Positions 1 through 6,879 of a stretch of DNA of 8,903 bases are shown here, piece by piece. The stretch comes from an uncultured bacterium. GTDB lineage: Bacteria > Bacteroidota > Bacteroidia > Sphingobacteriales > Sphingobacteriaceae. The stretch covers positions 1 to 8,903 of the forward strand of contig CAJBVG010000106.1 in NCBI GenBank assembly GCA_903958995.1. Direction: 5' to 3'. A program made the translations under genes and the position numbers. The notes beneath the pieces were generated by a model that was given only the letters and a program-made list of their open reading frames with translations, ran no database searches and had not been told where the DNA came from. The first letter of the stretch is position 1. Every line of letters begins with the position of its first letter.

Positions 1-306
1 ACTTTTCAGCTTTTCGAGTGCTTGCACAACTTTTTGTTGGTCTTTCAGCTCGTTTGGATTTTTCTTCATCTCATCTTTAGCACCATTTAAGGTGAAGCCT
101 TTTTCTTTTACGAGATGATAAATGATTTTAAGATTCTCTATGTCTTCTTGCGTAAATAAGCGATTGCCTTTACGGTTTTTCTTAGGTTGCAGTACATCGA
201 ACTCACTCTCCCAGAAACGAATTAACGAGGGATTAACATCAAAAAGCTTAGCCACTTCTCCAATGCTATAATATCGTTTTTGTGTTTCTTCTTCTTTGTA
301 AGGCAT
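1..306 (-). CDS. MerR-family transcriptional regulator, N-terminal part (runs off the left edge)
   Basis: A minus-strand reading frame opens at the ATG at 306-304 and stays open for 102 codons to the window edge, so the C-terminus is missing. The product starts MPYKEEETQKRYYSIGEVAK. Residues about 12-60 form the MerR-type winged helix-turn-helix: YYSIGEVAKLF (helix 1), DVNPSLIRFWESEF (recognition helix) and a wing with KKNRKGNRLFTQEDI. This is followed by a helical stretch, IYHLVKEKGFTLNGAKDEM, typical of the second half of MerR DNA-binding domains. Such proteins bind DNA as dimers. The effector cannot be told because the C-terminal part is absent. The start is supported by a TACATTTG promoter element ending 3 nt before the ATG. 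The gene lies 30 nt downstream of the M23 peptidase gene on the same strand. MerR family membership is seen in the sequence; target and ligand are unknown. Confidence 0.88.
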   Translation of the reverse strand, partial: MPYKEEETQKRYYSIGEVAKLFDVNPSLIRFWESEFDVLQPKKNRKGNRLFTQEDIENLKIIYHLVKEKGFTLNGAKDEMKKNPNELKDQQKVVQALEKLKS

Positions 307-309
307 ATT

Positions 310-317
310 CAAATGTA
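310..317 (-). promoter_or_regulatory. Bacteroidota-type -7 promoter element (TACATTTG) for the MerR gene
   Basis: Read on the minus strand, TACATTTG is followed by AAT and then the MerR gene ATG. It matches the Bacteroidota sigma factor -7 consensus TAnnTTTG exactly. No TTG -33 element is visible at the usual 17-23 nt upstream. With only 3 nt between the element and the ATG, the transcript probably starts at or next to the start codon. The element lies between the M23 stop codon and the MerR start, so the MerR gene can be transcribed independently of the M23 gene. Confidence 0.6.
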
Positions 318-336
318 CAAAAATTGGCAATAAATA

Positions 337-1311
337 TTAATCGAATGATTGGTTAGCTGTTGCCGAAATCTTCAACATCTTCTCGTATTCTAATGGAGTT
401 AAATCGTTGTAATAGAAATTCACTGGATTAATTGGTCGACCGCCTTTACGTACTTCGTAATGCAAGTGAGGTGCTGTGGAAGTACCAGTATTGCCTACGT
501 ATCCAATAATTTCACCACGTTTCACCGATTGACCTCTGCGAATTTTAATTCTGCTCATGTGTCCGTATAAGGTTTGGTAACCATACCCGTGGTTAATCAC
601 CACATGGTTTCCATAACCTCTTCCGCCACCATCTGCTGTAATCACATATCCATCACCAGTAGCATATATTGGTGTACCAATTTTTGCGGTAAAGTCCATG
701 CCCGTATGCATCTTAGAGGTTTTATATACTGGGTGAATTCGGTACCCATAACCAGATGCCATTGCTTTTAACTTACGATTCGCCACCGGTTGTATCGCTG
801 GTATAGAAGCCAATAGTTTGTTCTTGTTTTTCACTTCCTTCAACAAATCATCATACGATTTCGACTGTACGTACATTTGCTTCGCCACCTGATCTAGTTT
901 TTTAGTCGACTCGATCATGATTTCAGAATAATCATACCCTTCTAAAGCCTTGTATTTATTAATACCTCCATATCCACCTTTACGAACATCGTTCCCAATG
1001 GGTTCGGCTTCAAAAATTACACGGTAAATATTATCGTCGCGGTCCTCTAAATCGTTAAGAACCACTTCCATAATTTTCATTCGGTCTTTTATTAAATCGT
1101 ATTGTAGAGTAAGATTGTCGATTTCACGCTTTAAACGCTTTTCTTTTGGAGAGTCGATGTAGGTGTATGCTAGAATCATTACAATGCTTGCAAACACAGC
1201 AACAGAAGCCAAGTACCCCGCTATTCGGAGTAATCTGCGACCAATGCTAAGTTCTACTTTTTCGTACTTAAGCGTATGGGTATTATAAAAGTATTTTACT
1301 TTTTTAGCCAT
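337..1311 (-). CDS. Membrane-anchored M23 family metallopeptidase (LytM/peptidoglycan hydrolase type)
   Basis: A 324-residue protein with a short cytoplasmic N-terminus (MAKKVKYFYNTHTLKYEKVE), one membrane segment at about residues 30-52, a charged coiled-coil-like region at about 53-105 (KEKRLKREIDNLTLQYDLIKDRM), and a C-terminal M23 domain at about 185-305. Zinc ligands are visible: H202 and D206 in HTGMDF, and H284 with H282 in HLHYEV. The intact set suggests an active endopeptidase cutting peptide cross-links of peptidoglycan from the periplasmic side, although some family members only regulate other hydrolases. The frame extends 12 codons further to an ATG at 1347. I chose the ATG at 1311 because a perfect TACCTTTG promoter element ends 4 nt before it and lies inside the longer version, and because MAKKVKYFY fits the conserved N-terminus of this family in Bacteroidota. 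The gene is divergent from alaS. The exact substrate is unknown. Confidence 0.93.
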   Translation of the reverse strand: MAKKVKYFYNTHTLKYEKVELSIGRRLLRIAGYLASVAVFASIVMILAYTYIDSPKEKRLKREIDNLTLQYDLIKDRMKIMEVVLNDLEDRDDNIYRVIFEAEPIGNDVRKGGYGGINKYKALEGYDYSEIMIESTKKLDQVAKQMYVQSKSYDDLLKEVKNKNKLLASIPAIQPVANRKLKAMASGYGYRIHPVYKTSKMHTGMDFTAKIGTPIYATGDGYVITADGGGRGYGNHVVINHGYGYQTLYGHMSRIKIRRGQSVKRGEIIGYVGNTGTSTAPHLHYEVRKGGRPINPVNFYYNDLTPLEYEKMLKISATANQSFD

Positions 1312-1312
1312 A

Positions 1313-1343
1313 TTGCAAAGGTACGAAAAAATGGGTATTTTCG
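1313..1343 (+). promoter_or_regulatory. Probable alaS promoter (TTG, 20-nt spacer, TATTTTCG)
   Basis: TTG at 1313-1315 and TATTTTCG at 1336-1343 are separated by 20 nt, within the 17-23 nt spacing known for Bacteroidota promoters. The -7 part has one mismatch to TAnnTTTG. It ends 6 nt before the alaS ATG. The element overlaps the divergent M23 promoter at 1316-1323. Confidence 0.5.
1316..1323 (-). promoter_or_regulatory. Bacteroidota -7 promoter element (TACCTTTG) for the M23 peptidase gene
   Basis: On the minus strand TACCTTTG, a perfect TAnnTTTG match, is followed by CAAT and the ATG at 1311. The 4-nt gap implies a leaderless or nearly leaderless mRNA and decides the start codon against the upstream ATG at 1347. 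No TTG is found at the usual -33 distance; that position falls over the start of alaS. Confidence 0.7.
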
Positions 1344-1349
1344 CCACTT

Positions 1350-3965
1350 ATGAATTCAAGAGAGATACGTCAAGCATTTTTAGATTTTTTCGAATCAAAA
1401 CAACATAAAATCGTGCCCTCAGCGCCCATGGTCGTACAAAACGACCCTACGTTGATGTTTATCAACTCGGGTATGGCTCCATTTAAAGACATCTTTTTGG
1501 GCAATAGCCCTGTTAAATATCCACGTATTGCCGATACTCAAAAATGTTTACGTGTTTCTGGTAAACATAATGACCTAGAAGAAGTAGGGATTGATACCTA
1601 CCACCATACCATGTTCGAAATGCTTGGTAACTGGTCTTTTGGCGATTACTTTAAACCCGAAGCCATTGCTTGGAGTTGGGAGCTTTTAACTGAAGTGTAC
1701 AAGCTTGATAAAGATCGTTTATACGTTACCGTTTTTGAGGGTGATGAAAAAGAAGGTATTCCAGCTTCGACCATCGCATACAACGAATGGAAAAAATTAA
1801 TCCCAGTAGAACGTATTCTAATGGGAAATAAAAAAGATAATTTCTGGGAAATGGGCGATACCGGACCTTGCGGTCCTTGCTCCGAAATTCACATGGATTG
1901 CCGTACCGATGAGGAACGTAAACAAGTGGATGGTGCTACGCTAGTCAACAACGACCACCCTCAAGTTATTGAAGTATGGAACAACGTGTTCATGCAATAC
2001 AACCGCATGAAAGACGGTTCCCTACATCCCTTACCAAACCGTCACGTAGATACCGGTATGGGATTCGAACGTTTAGTGCGTGTTGTTCAACAAAAACAAT
2101 CGAACTACGATACCGATATTTTTCAACCATTAATTCAATTCATCTCTAAATCGTGCGGAATACCTTACGGTAAGGAGGAGAAAACAGATATCGCGATGCG
2201 TGTAATGTCTGATCACATCAGAGCCATTGCGTTTTGTATTGGCGACGGACAATTACCATCGAATGTAAAAGCAGGTTATGTGATTCGTAGAATTCTACGC
2301 AGAGCAGTTCGTTATGCTTATACCTTCCTCGATATTAAGGAACCTTTCTTGTATAAATTAGTAGATATTTTAGCAGAGCAGTTTGATGGTGTATTCCATG
2401 AAATTGTAGAGCAAAAAGATTTCGTGAAGAAAGTGATTTCTGAAGAAGAAGCATCTTTCTTAAGAACATTGGCATCAGGAATACAACGTTTCGAAAAATA
2501 CCAAGTAAACAACAATACCATTGAAGGAGGCTTTGCCTTCGAACTATTCGACACCTTTGGTTTCCCAATTGACTTAACGCAATTGATGGCTTCTGAAAAA
2601 GGTTGGAAAGTAGATATCGATGGTTTCAATAAAGCATTAGAAGAACAAAAGAAACGATCTAGAGCAGCAACTGTTGTAGATACCGATGATTGGGTGATTA
2701 TTCAAGCATCAGAAGATATTACATTCGTAGGGTATGATGATTTAACGGCAGAAGCTGAAATTTTAAAATACCGTAAAGTAACTGCTAAAGGTAAGGAATA
2801 CTACCAAGTGGTATTAAACTGCACTCCGTTTTATGCAGAGAGTGGCGGACAAGTTGGTGATCGTGGTGTTTTGGTTTCTCAAGAGAATCCAAGCGACAAG
2901 GTGTACATCATCGATACGAAAAAAGAAAACAACCAAACCATACACATCTGCGAGAAATTGCCGATGAATATTCATCCGAAGTTTACCGCATCTGTTGATG
3001 TATTAAAACGTGGCTTAACCACGAAGAACCATTCGGCAACACACTTAATGCATGCAGCATTAAAAGAAGTATTAGGAGTGCATGTAAATCAAAAAGGTTC
3101 ATTAGTAAACGAAGAGCATTTACGTTTCGACTTTTCTCATTTCGCGAAAATGAGCGATGAGGAAATCGTGAAAGTAGAAGCCATCGTGAATGATAAAATT
3201 GCAGCACAAATTGCTTTGAAAGAGCAACGTAATGTACCTTATGCGGAAGCTATTAAATCGGGTGTTACTGCATTGTTTGGAGAGAAGTATGGCGACTTTG
3301 TTCGAGTAATTACTTTTGATGATGCTTTCTCGAAAGAGCTTTGTGGAGGTACGCACGTAACGAATACTTCGGAAATCGGATTGTTCAAGATTACTGCAGA
3401 ATCAGCTGTTTCGGCAGGTGTTCGCCGTATTGAAGCAATTACTTCAAGCAAAGCTTTAGCCTTCTTAAATGAACAAGCGGAAGTATTAGCGAGCTTAAAA
3501 GAATTACTTAAAAATCCAGTTGATATACAGAAATCGATAGAGCAATTAATCGACGATCATAATAAAACGAAAAAACTTGTAGAGAAATTTATGCAAGAAA
3601 AAGCAGATGCATTGAAAGATGAACTGCGTGCAAAAATTACTGAAGTTAATGGGGTAAGCTTTTTAGCGGAGCTAGTAGATTTGAATAATGTGGATTTAAT
3701 TAAGAACGTATTGTTTGAATTAAAGCAAGAGTTTGCAAAATCATTTTTCTTATTAGCAGCTGAAATTGAACAGAAGCCTCATTTGGCTTTAATGATATCG
3801 GAAGAGTTAGTAGCGGAGAAATCATTAAATGCATCAAACATTATAAGAGAATTAGGTAAAGAGATACAAGGTGGTGGCGGTGGACAAGCATTTTTTGCAA
3901 CCGCAGGAGGGAAGAATGTGGCGGGGATTTCTGCAGCAATAGAAAAAGCTAAACAATACCTATAA
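1350..3965 (+). CDS. alaS: Alanyl-tRNA synthetase
   Basis: A full-length 871-residue cytoplasmic class II synthetase that attaches alanine to tRNA-Ala. Domains in order: catalytic core about 1-240, with GMAPFKDIF, the segment TQKCLRVSGKHNDL and GDTGPCGPCSEI at 169-180; a tRNA-recognition region rich in basic residues (IRRILRRAVRYAYTF); an editing domain about 550-710 that clears mischarged Ser- and Gly-tRNA, with the metal-binding set H561, H565 (HSATH), C665 and H669 (CGGTH); and a C-terminal C-Ala domain with a coiled coil and the glycine run GGGGGQ at 841-846. All expected motifs are intact and the length is typical (E. coli AlaRS is about 876 residues). The start gives the canonical MNSREIRQAFLDFFESK. 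It heads a plus-strand group and is followed after 1 nt by an acyltransferase gene. No T-box or other leader is possible, since the promoter lies within 6 nt of the ATG. Confidence 0.99.
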   Translation: MNSREIRQAFLDFFESKQHKIVPSAPMVVQNDPTLMFINSGMAPFKDIFLGNSPVKYPRIADTQKCLRVSGKHNDLEEVGIDTYHHTMFEMLGNWSFGDYFKPEAIAWSWELLTEVYKLDKDRLYVTVFEGDEKEGIPASTIAYNEWKKLIPVERILMGNKKDNFWEMGDTGPCGPCSEIHMDCRTDEERKQVDGATLVNNDHPQVIEVWNNVFMQYNRMKDGSLHPLPNRHVDTGMGFERLVRVVQQKQSNYDTDIFQPLIQFISKSCGIPYGKEEKTDIAMRVMSDHIRAIAFCIGDGQLPSNVKAGYVIRRILRRAVRYAYTFLDIKEPFLYKLVDILAEQFDGVFHEIVEQKDFVKKVISEEEASFLRTLASGIQRFEKYQVNNNTIEGGFAFELFDTFGFPIDLTQLMASEKGWKVDIDGFNKALEEQKKRSRAATVVDTDDWVIIQASEDITFVGYDDLTAEAEILKYRKVTAKGKEYYQVVLNCTPFYAESGGQVGDRGVLVSQENPSDKVYIIDTKKENNQTIHICEKLPMNIHPKFTASVDVLKRGLTTKNHSATHLMHAALKEVLGVHVNQKGSLVNEEHLRFDFSHFAKMSDEEIVKVEAIVNDKIAAQIALKEQRNVPYAEAIKSGVTALFGEKYGDFVRVITFDDAFSKELCGGTHVTNTSEIGLFKITAESAVSAGVRRIEAITSSKALAFLNEQAEVLASLKELLKNPVDIQKSIEQLIDDHNKTKKLVEKFMQEKADALKDELRAKITEVNGVSFLAELVDLNNVDLIKNVLFELKQEFAKSFFLLAAEIEQKPHLALMISEELVAEKSLNASNIIRELGKEIQGGGGGQAFFATAGGKNVAGISAAIEKAKQYL

Positions 3966-3966
3966 G

Positions 3967-5247
3967 ATGTTACACAACATTGGTAGATTTATTTTAAGAA
4001 TTGGTGCGGAGTTTTTCTTCGGGAAACATCATATCAAAAACTTAGAGCGACTAAACAACGGGCGACCGATGGTAGTTTGTTCGAACCATACTGCAGCTCA
4101 TTTAGATGCTGTGCTAATCATGATTTTTTCGAAACGAGAATTCCATGTATTAGTACGTGCCGATGTGTTTAATCGCAAGTGGATAGCTAGTCTTTTAGCG
4201 AAGATTAACTTGATTCCGATTTATCGCATGCGCGATGGCTTTAGTAACCTCGAAAAAAATAATGCAACCTTTGAGCGTTGTAATGAAATCTTAAAAAATA
4301 ACGGAGCAATCATCATCTTCCCGGAAGCCAATTGCGAAACGGAACGAAAGCTCAGGAAATTAAACAAAGGTGCTGCGAAGATTGCCATGATGGCCGAAGA
4401 GCAAAATGATTTTAAGCTTGGCGTGCAAATGGCAACGGTTGGTATTACACAAGAACACTTTATTGCATCGGGCGGACGTATATTCCTAGAAGCCTCGGAA
4501 CCATTCGATGTGAAGCCTTACATACCATCATACCAAATTAATCCGAATAAAGCTTTAATGGATATACTCAACGATGTAGAAACAGATTTGCGTTCGGTAT
4601 TACCAGTGGTAGAACGTACCGAAGATGAGTTCTTGTTTGAGCAAATTGTGAAACGAAAAGATAATATTGATAACTTAGAGGTTTGGAAAAATACAGCTAC
4701 TTTAGTCAACAAATCGGATGCAGATTTAAAGTCGGCACTAAGTTCGGCGATTAAAGATTTCAATAAGTACTTAAAGAAAAGCGGTATCAATCAACATACC
4801 ATTGAAGAGCTACAAGTAAAATCGAGATTGAAAAGATGGGCAAATTTATTGGTTTATTTAATGGATATGATTGCGATGTTCCCGTTCTTCCTCATCGGAT
4901 TTGTATTCAACTATTTCCAGTATTTTATTCCGAAGAAAGTTAGTCACTCGATCTTTAAAGACGACTGTTTTATTAACGGAACACACTTCGCGATAACTAC
5001 ATTTTTGTTCATTATTACCTATGTTATTTTCGCAATTGTACTATCGATGTATGTAAACCTAATCTCAGTAGTGATTGCCATTTTTGTAATGATTATTTGC
5101 GGATTTGTGAGTTACTATTACAGAAAGCGAGCCTTTAATTTTTTAAGAGCCCTACGCTATGAAATGGCAGGTCAACAGAAACGAAAAGAGTGGAGAGCAC
5201 AATCAAGAATTATATCCTCAGAAATTGCCGAATGGGTACGCAATTAA
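3967..5247 (+). CDS. PlsC-like lysophospholipid / glycerol-phosphate acyltransferase with C-terminal membrane extension
   Basis: 426 residues. The N-terminal half is an LPLAT/PlsC acyltransferase domain: the catalytic His-Asp motif is NHTAAHLD (H41 and D47, five residues between rather than the four of E. coli PlsC), followed by RADVFNRKW, IPIYRMRDG and the block III motif IIFPEANCETERKLR (FPEA at 118-121; the usual form is FPEG). After a helical linker with many charged residues (about 210-290) come hydrophobic segments at about 292-316, 342-364 and 366-386, and a basic C-terminus. The protein is much longer than classical PlsC (about 245 residues). The HX5D spacing and the C-terminal membrane part recall the fungal Gpt2/Sct1-like branch and its Bacteroidota relatives, so the acceptor could be glycerol-3-phosphate or lysophosphatidate; the sequence does not decide. 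The ATG lies 1 nt after the alaS stop, which suggests cotranscription and translational coupling. Confidence 0.85.
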   Translation: MLHNIGRFILRIGAEFFFGKHHIKNLERLNNGRPMVVCSNHTAAHLDAVLIMIFSKREFHVLVRADVFNRKWIASLLAKINLIPIYRMRDGFSNLEKNNATFERCNEILKNNGAIIIFPEANCETERKLRKLNKGAAKIAMMAEEQNDFKLGVQMATVGITQEHFIASGGRIFLEASEPFDVKPYIPSYQINPNKALMDILNDVETDLRSVLPVVERTEDEFLFEQIVKRKDNIDNLEVWKNTATLVNKSDADLKSALSSAIKDFNKYLKKSGINQHTIEELQVKSRLKRWANLLVYLMDMIAMFPFFLIGFVFNYFQYFIPKKVSHSIFKDDCFINGTHFAITTFLFIITYVIFAIVLSMYVNLISVVIAIFVMIICGFVSYYYRKRAFNFLRALRYEMAGQQKRKEWRAQSRIISSEIAEWVRN

Positions 5248-5259
5248 GTCCCGTTTTTA

Positions 5260-5267
5260 TACCTTTG
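5260..5267 (+). promoter_or_regulatory. Bacteroidota -7 promoter element (TACCTTTG) for gatB
   Basis: TACCTTTG is a perfect match to TAnnTTTG. It is followed by TACT and the gatB ATG, the same 4-nt spacing as at the M23 gene. gatB therefore probably has its own promoter and a leaderless mRNA, although it lies only 24 nt after the acyltransferase stop. No TTG occurs 17-23 nt upstream. Confidence 0.68.
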
Positions 5268-5271
5268 TACT

Positions 5272-6729
5272 ATGTCTAATACGATTTACGATCAATATGA
5301 AGCTGTGATAGGCTTAGAAGTCCACGCACAATTGTCGACGAAGAGCAAAGCTTATGCGGCTGATTCTGCTGGTTTTGGAGATGATCCCAATACCAACATC
5401 AGTGTGATTACCCTTGGTCACCCAGGCACCTTGCCAATGGTGAATAATGTGGTAATAAATTTTGCAGTAAAAATGGGCCTAGCTACGAACTGCGAAATTC
5501 GCTTAATTAACGAGTACGCACGTAAGAATTATTTCTACGCCGATCTACCAAAAGGATATCAAATTACCCAAGATACTACACCTATTTGTACTAAAGGATT
5601 TCTAGATGTGAAGTTGAAAGACGGAAGCATCAAACACATTGGTATTACTAGGATTCACATGGAAGAGGATGCTGGTAAAAGTATTCACGACCAGGATATG
5701 TACGACTCCTTAATCGACTTAAATCGTGCTGGAGTACCCTTAATAGAAATTGTTTCTGAACCCGATATTCGCTCTGCAGAAGAAGCAGGAGCATACCTTA
5801 CAGAGATTCGTAAGTTAGTGCGTTACTTGGATATTTGTGATGGGAACATGGAAGAAGGAAGTATGCGTTGCGATGCCAATATTTCGGTACGTAAAAAAGG
5901 CGACCAAATTTTAGGTAACCGTTGCGAAGTAAAAAACTTAAACTCTATACGTAACGTTCAACGTGCCATAGAATTTGAAGTGATTCGTCAAATTGATGTG
6001 ATTGAAGCAGGTGGTCACATCGATCAAAATACATTGAACTATGATGCTGTATCGGGTACTACCTCGGTATTGCGTTCTAAAGAAATGGCTAATGATTACC
6101 GCTATTTCCCGGAACCCGATTTGCCACCGGTGATCTTAACTGAATCGTATATCGAGGAAGTGAAGCATAACATGCCAGCCTTGCCGGATGAGTTGTTCAA
6201 GAAATTCATCAATGAATTTAATCTATCGGAATACGATGCCCATAATATTTTAGAGCAAAAAGAAATCGCTTTATACTACATCGAAATTACGAATCACACC
6301 ACGAACTATAAAGGCGCAGCCAATTGGTTAATGGGAGCCGTAAAATCGTACTTAAACGAAGCAGCAGTAGATATTGCCGATTTCCCATTAAAGCCCGCAC
6401 AAATAGCGGAACTAGTAAGCATTGTTGATGAAGGGAAGATTAATATCACCACTGCGAACCAACAATTGTTTCCAGCCTTATTAAAAGACAATACGAAAAC
6501 AGCATTAAGCTTAGCAACGGAATTAAATTTAATCATTAGCACCTCTAACGACGACGTGTTGGCGTTTATACACGAAGCAATGGCTAAATACCCAGAAAAA
6601 GTAGCGGAATACAAAGCAGGCAAAAAAAGCCTAACCGGACTATTCATGGGAGAAGTAATGAAACTAGCCAAAGGCAAACTCGACCCCAAAGAAGCAAACA
6701 AATTGCTTGCGCAGGAGTTGGAAAGATAG
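5272..6729 (+). CDS. gatB: Aspartyl/glutamyl-tRNA(Asn/Gln) amidotransferase subunit B
   Basis: 485 residues, full length. GatB is the tRNA-binding and kinase subunit of the GatCAB complex, which converts misacylated Glu-tRNA-Gln or Asp-tRNA-Asn to the amide form using ammonia supplied by GatA. Visible family signatures: YEAVIGLEVHAQLSTKSKAY near residues 9-28, LGHPGTLPMVN, RKNYFYADLPKGYQITQ, HMEEDAGK at 129-136, GVPLIEIVSEPD, GNMEEGSMRCDANIS, and RYFPEPDLPP at 277-286. The last 150 residues form the helical plus YqeY-like tail that contacts tRNA, ending FMGEVMKLAKGKLDPKEANK and a short tail. gatA and gatC are not in the window; they are often unlinked in this phylum. Its presence suggests that at least one of GlnRS or AsnRS is bypassed, though this cannot be tested here. 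The TAG stop overlaps the first copy of the palindromic repeat array. Confidence 0.98.
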   Translation: MSNTIYDQYEAVIGLEVHAQLSTKSKAYAADSAGFGDDPNTNISVITLGHPGTLPMVNNVVINFAVKMGLATNCEIRLINEYARKNYFYADLPKGYQITQDTTPICTKGFLDVKLKDGSIKHIGITRIHMEEDAGKSIHDQDMYDSLIDLNRAGVPLIEIVSEPDIRSAEEAGAYLTEIRKLVRYLDICDGNMEEGSMRCDANISVRKKGDQILGNRCEVKNLNSIRNVQRAIEFEVIRQIDVIEAGGHIDQNTLNYDAVSGTTSVLRSKEMANDYRYFPEPDLPPVILTESYIEEVKHNMPALPDELFKKFINEFNLSEYDAHNILEQKEIALYYIEITNHTTNYKGAANWLMGAVKSYLNEAAVDIADFPLKPAQIAELVSIVDEGKINITTANQQLFPALLKDNTKTALSLATELNLIISTSNDDVLAFIHEAMAKYPEKVAEYKAGKKSLTGLFMGEVMKLAKGKLDPKEANKLLAQELER

Positions 6730-6760
6730 TACCGTTCGTCGAAGCGTCCTCGCTTCGACA
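6726..6760 (+). repeat. Repeat unit 1 (35 bp, overlaps the gatB stop codon)
   Basis: The 35 bp are identical to those at 6765-6799. The unit begins ATAGTACCGTTC and continues into the hairpin at 6738-6759. The TAG that ends gatB lies inside the repeated sequence. Confidence 0.9.
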
Positions 6761-6764
6761 AATA

Positions 6765-6799
6765 ATAGTACCGTTCGTCGAAGCGTCCTCGCTTCGACA
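6765..6799 (+). repeat. Repeat unit 2 (35 bp, exact copy of unit 1)
   Basis: An exact copy of unit 1, offset by 39 bp, with its hairpin at 6777-6798. The ATAG at its start repeats the gatB stop codon context. Confidence 0.9.
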
Positions 6800-6809
6800 T
6801 TTAGATTAT

Positions 6810-6840
6810 TGTCGGAGCGAGGACGCTCCGACGAACAACG
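6810..6840 (-). repeat. Repeat unit 3 (31 bp, inverted, G-C variant)
   Basis: An inverted copy of the element with its hairpin at 6811-6832. It differs from units 1 and 2 by a paired change in the stem (A-T replaced by G-C). The right flank reads GAACAACG. Confidence 0.88.
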
Positions 6841-6848
6841 AGAATAAA

Positions 6849-6879
6849 TGTCGGAGCGAGGACGCTCCGACGAACAACG
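6849..6879 (-). repeat. Repeat unit 4 (31 bp, exact copy of unit 3)
   Basis: Identical to 6810-6840 and offset by 39 bp, the same period as units 1 and 2. The hairpin is at 6850-6871. Confidence 0.88.

Noticed and set aside
574..771. Plus-strand frame opposite the M23 catalytic domain
   Set aside because: Short, rich in Cys, His, Ile, Ser and Thr with no domain pattern, and fully antisense to a well-supported gene.
1312..1347. Longer start for the M23 peptidase (MAKIPIFSYLCN extension)
   Set aside because: The extension covers its own promoter element and reads back to the alaS start; the ATG at 1311 fits the promoter spacing.
2318..3451. Several minus-strand frames within alaS
   Set aside because: They are shadows of a conserved full-length alaS, without promoters or recognisable domains.
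5234..5258. Weak terminator between the acyltransferase gene and gatB (GGG...CCC stem followed by five T)
   Set aside because: The stem is only about 5 bp with a bulge and overlaps the end of the coding sequence; too weak to call.
6306..6800. Minus-strand frame of 164 codons with a repeated SKRGRFDERYY-like start
   Set aside because: The N-terminal repeat is only the palindromic array translated, and the rest is antisense to the 3' part of gatB. It has no promoter and no family resemblance.
6738..6871. Classical intrinsic terminator after gatB
   Set aside because: The stems are strong, but none is followed by a run of T on either strand, so Rho-independent termination of the usual kind is not supported.
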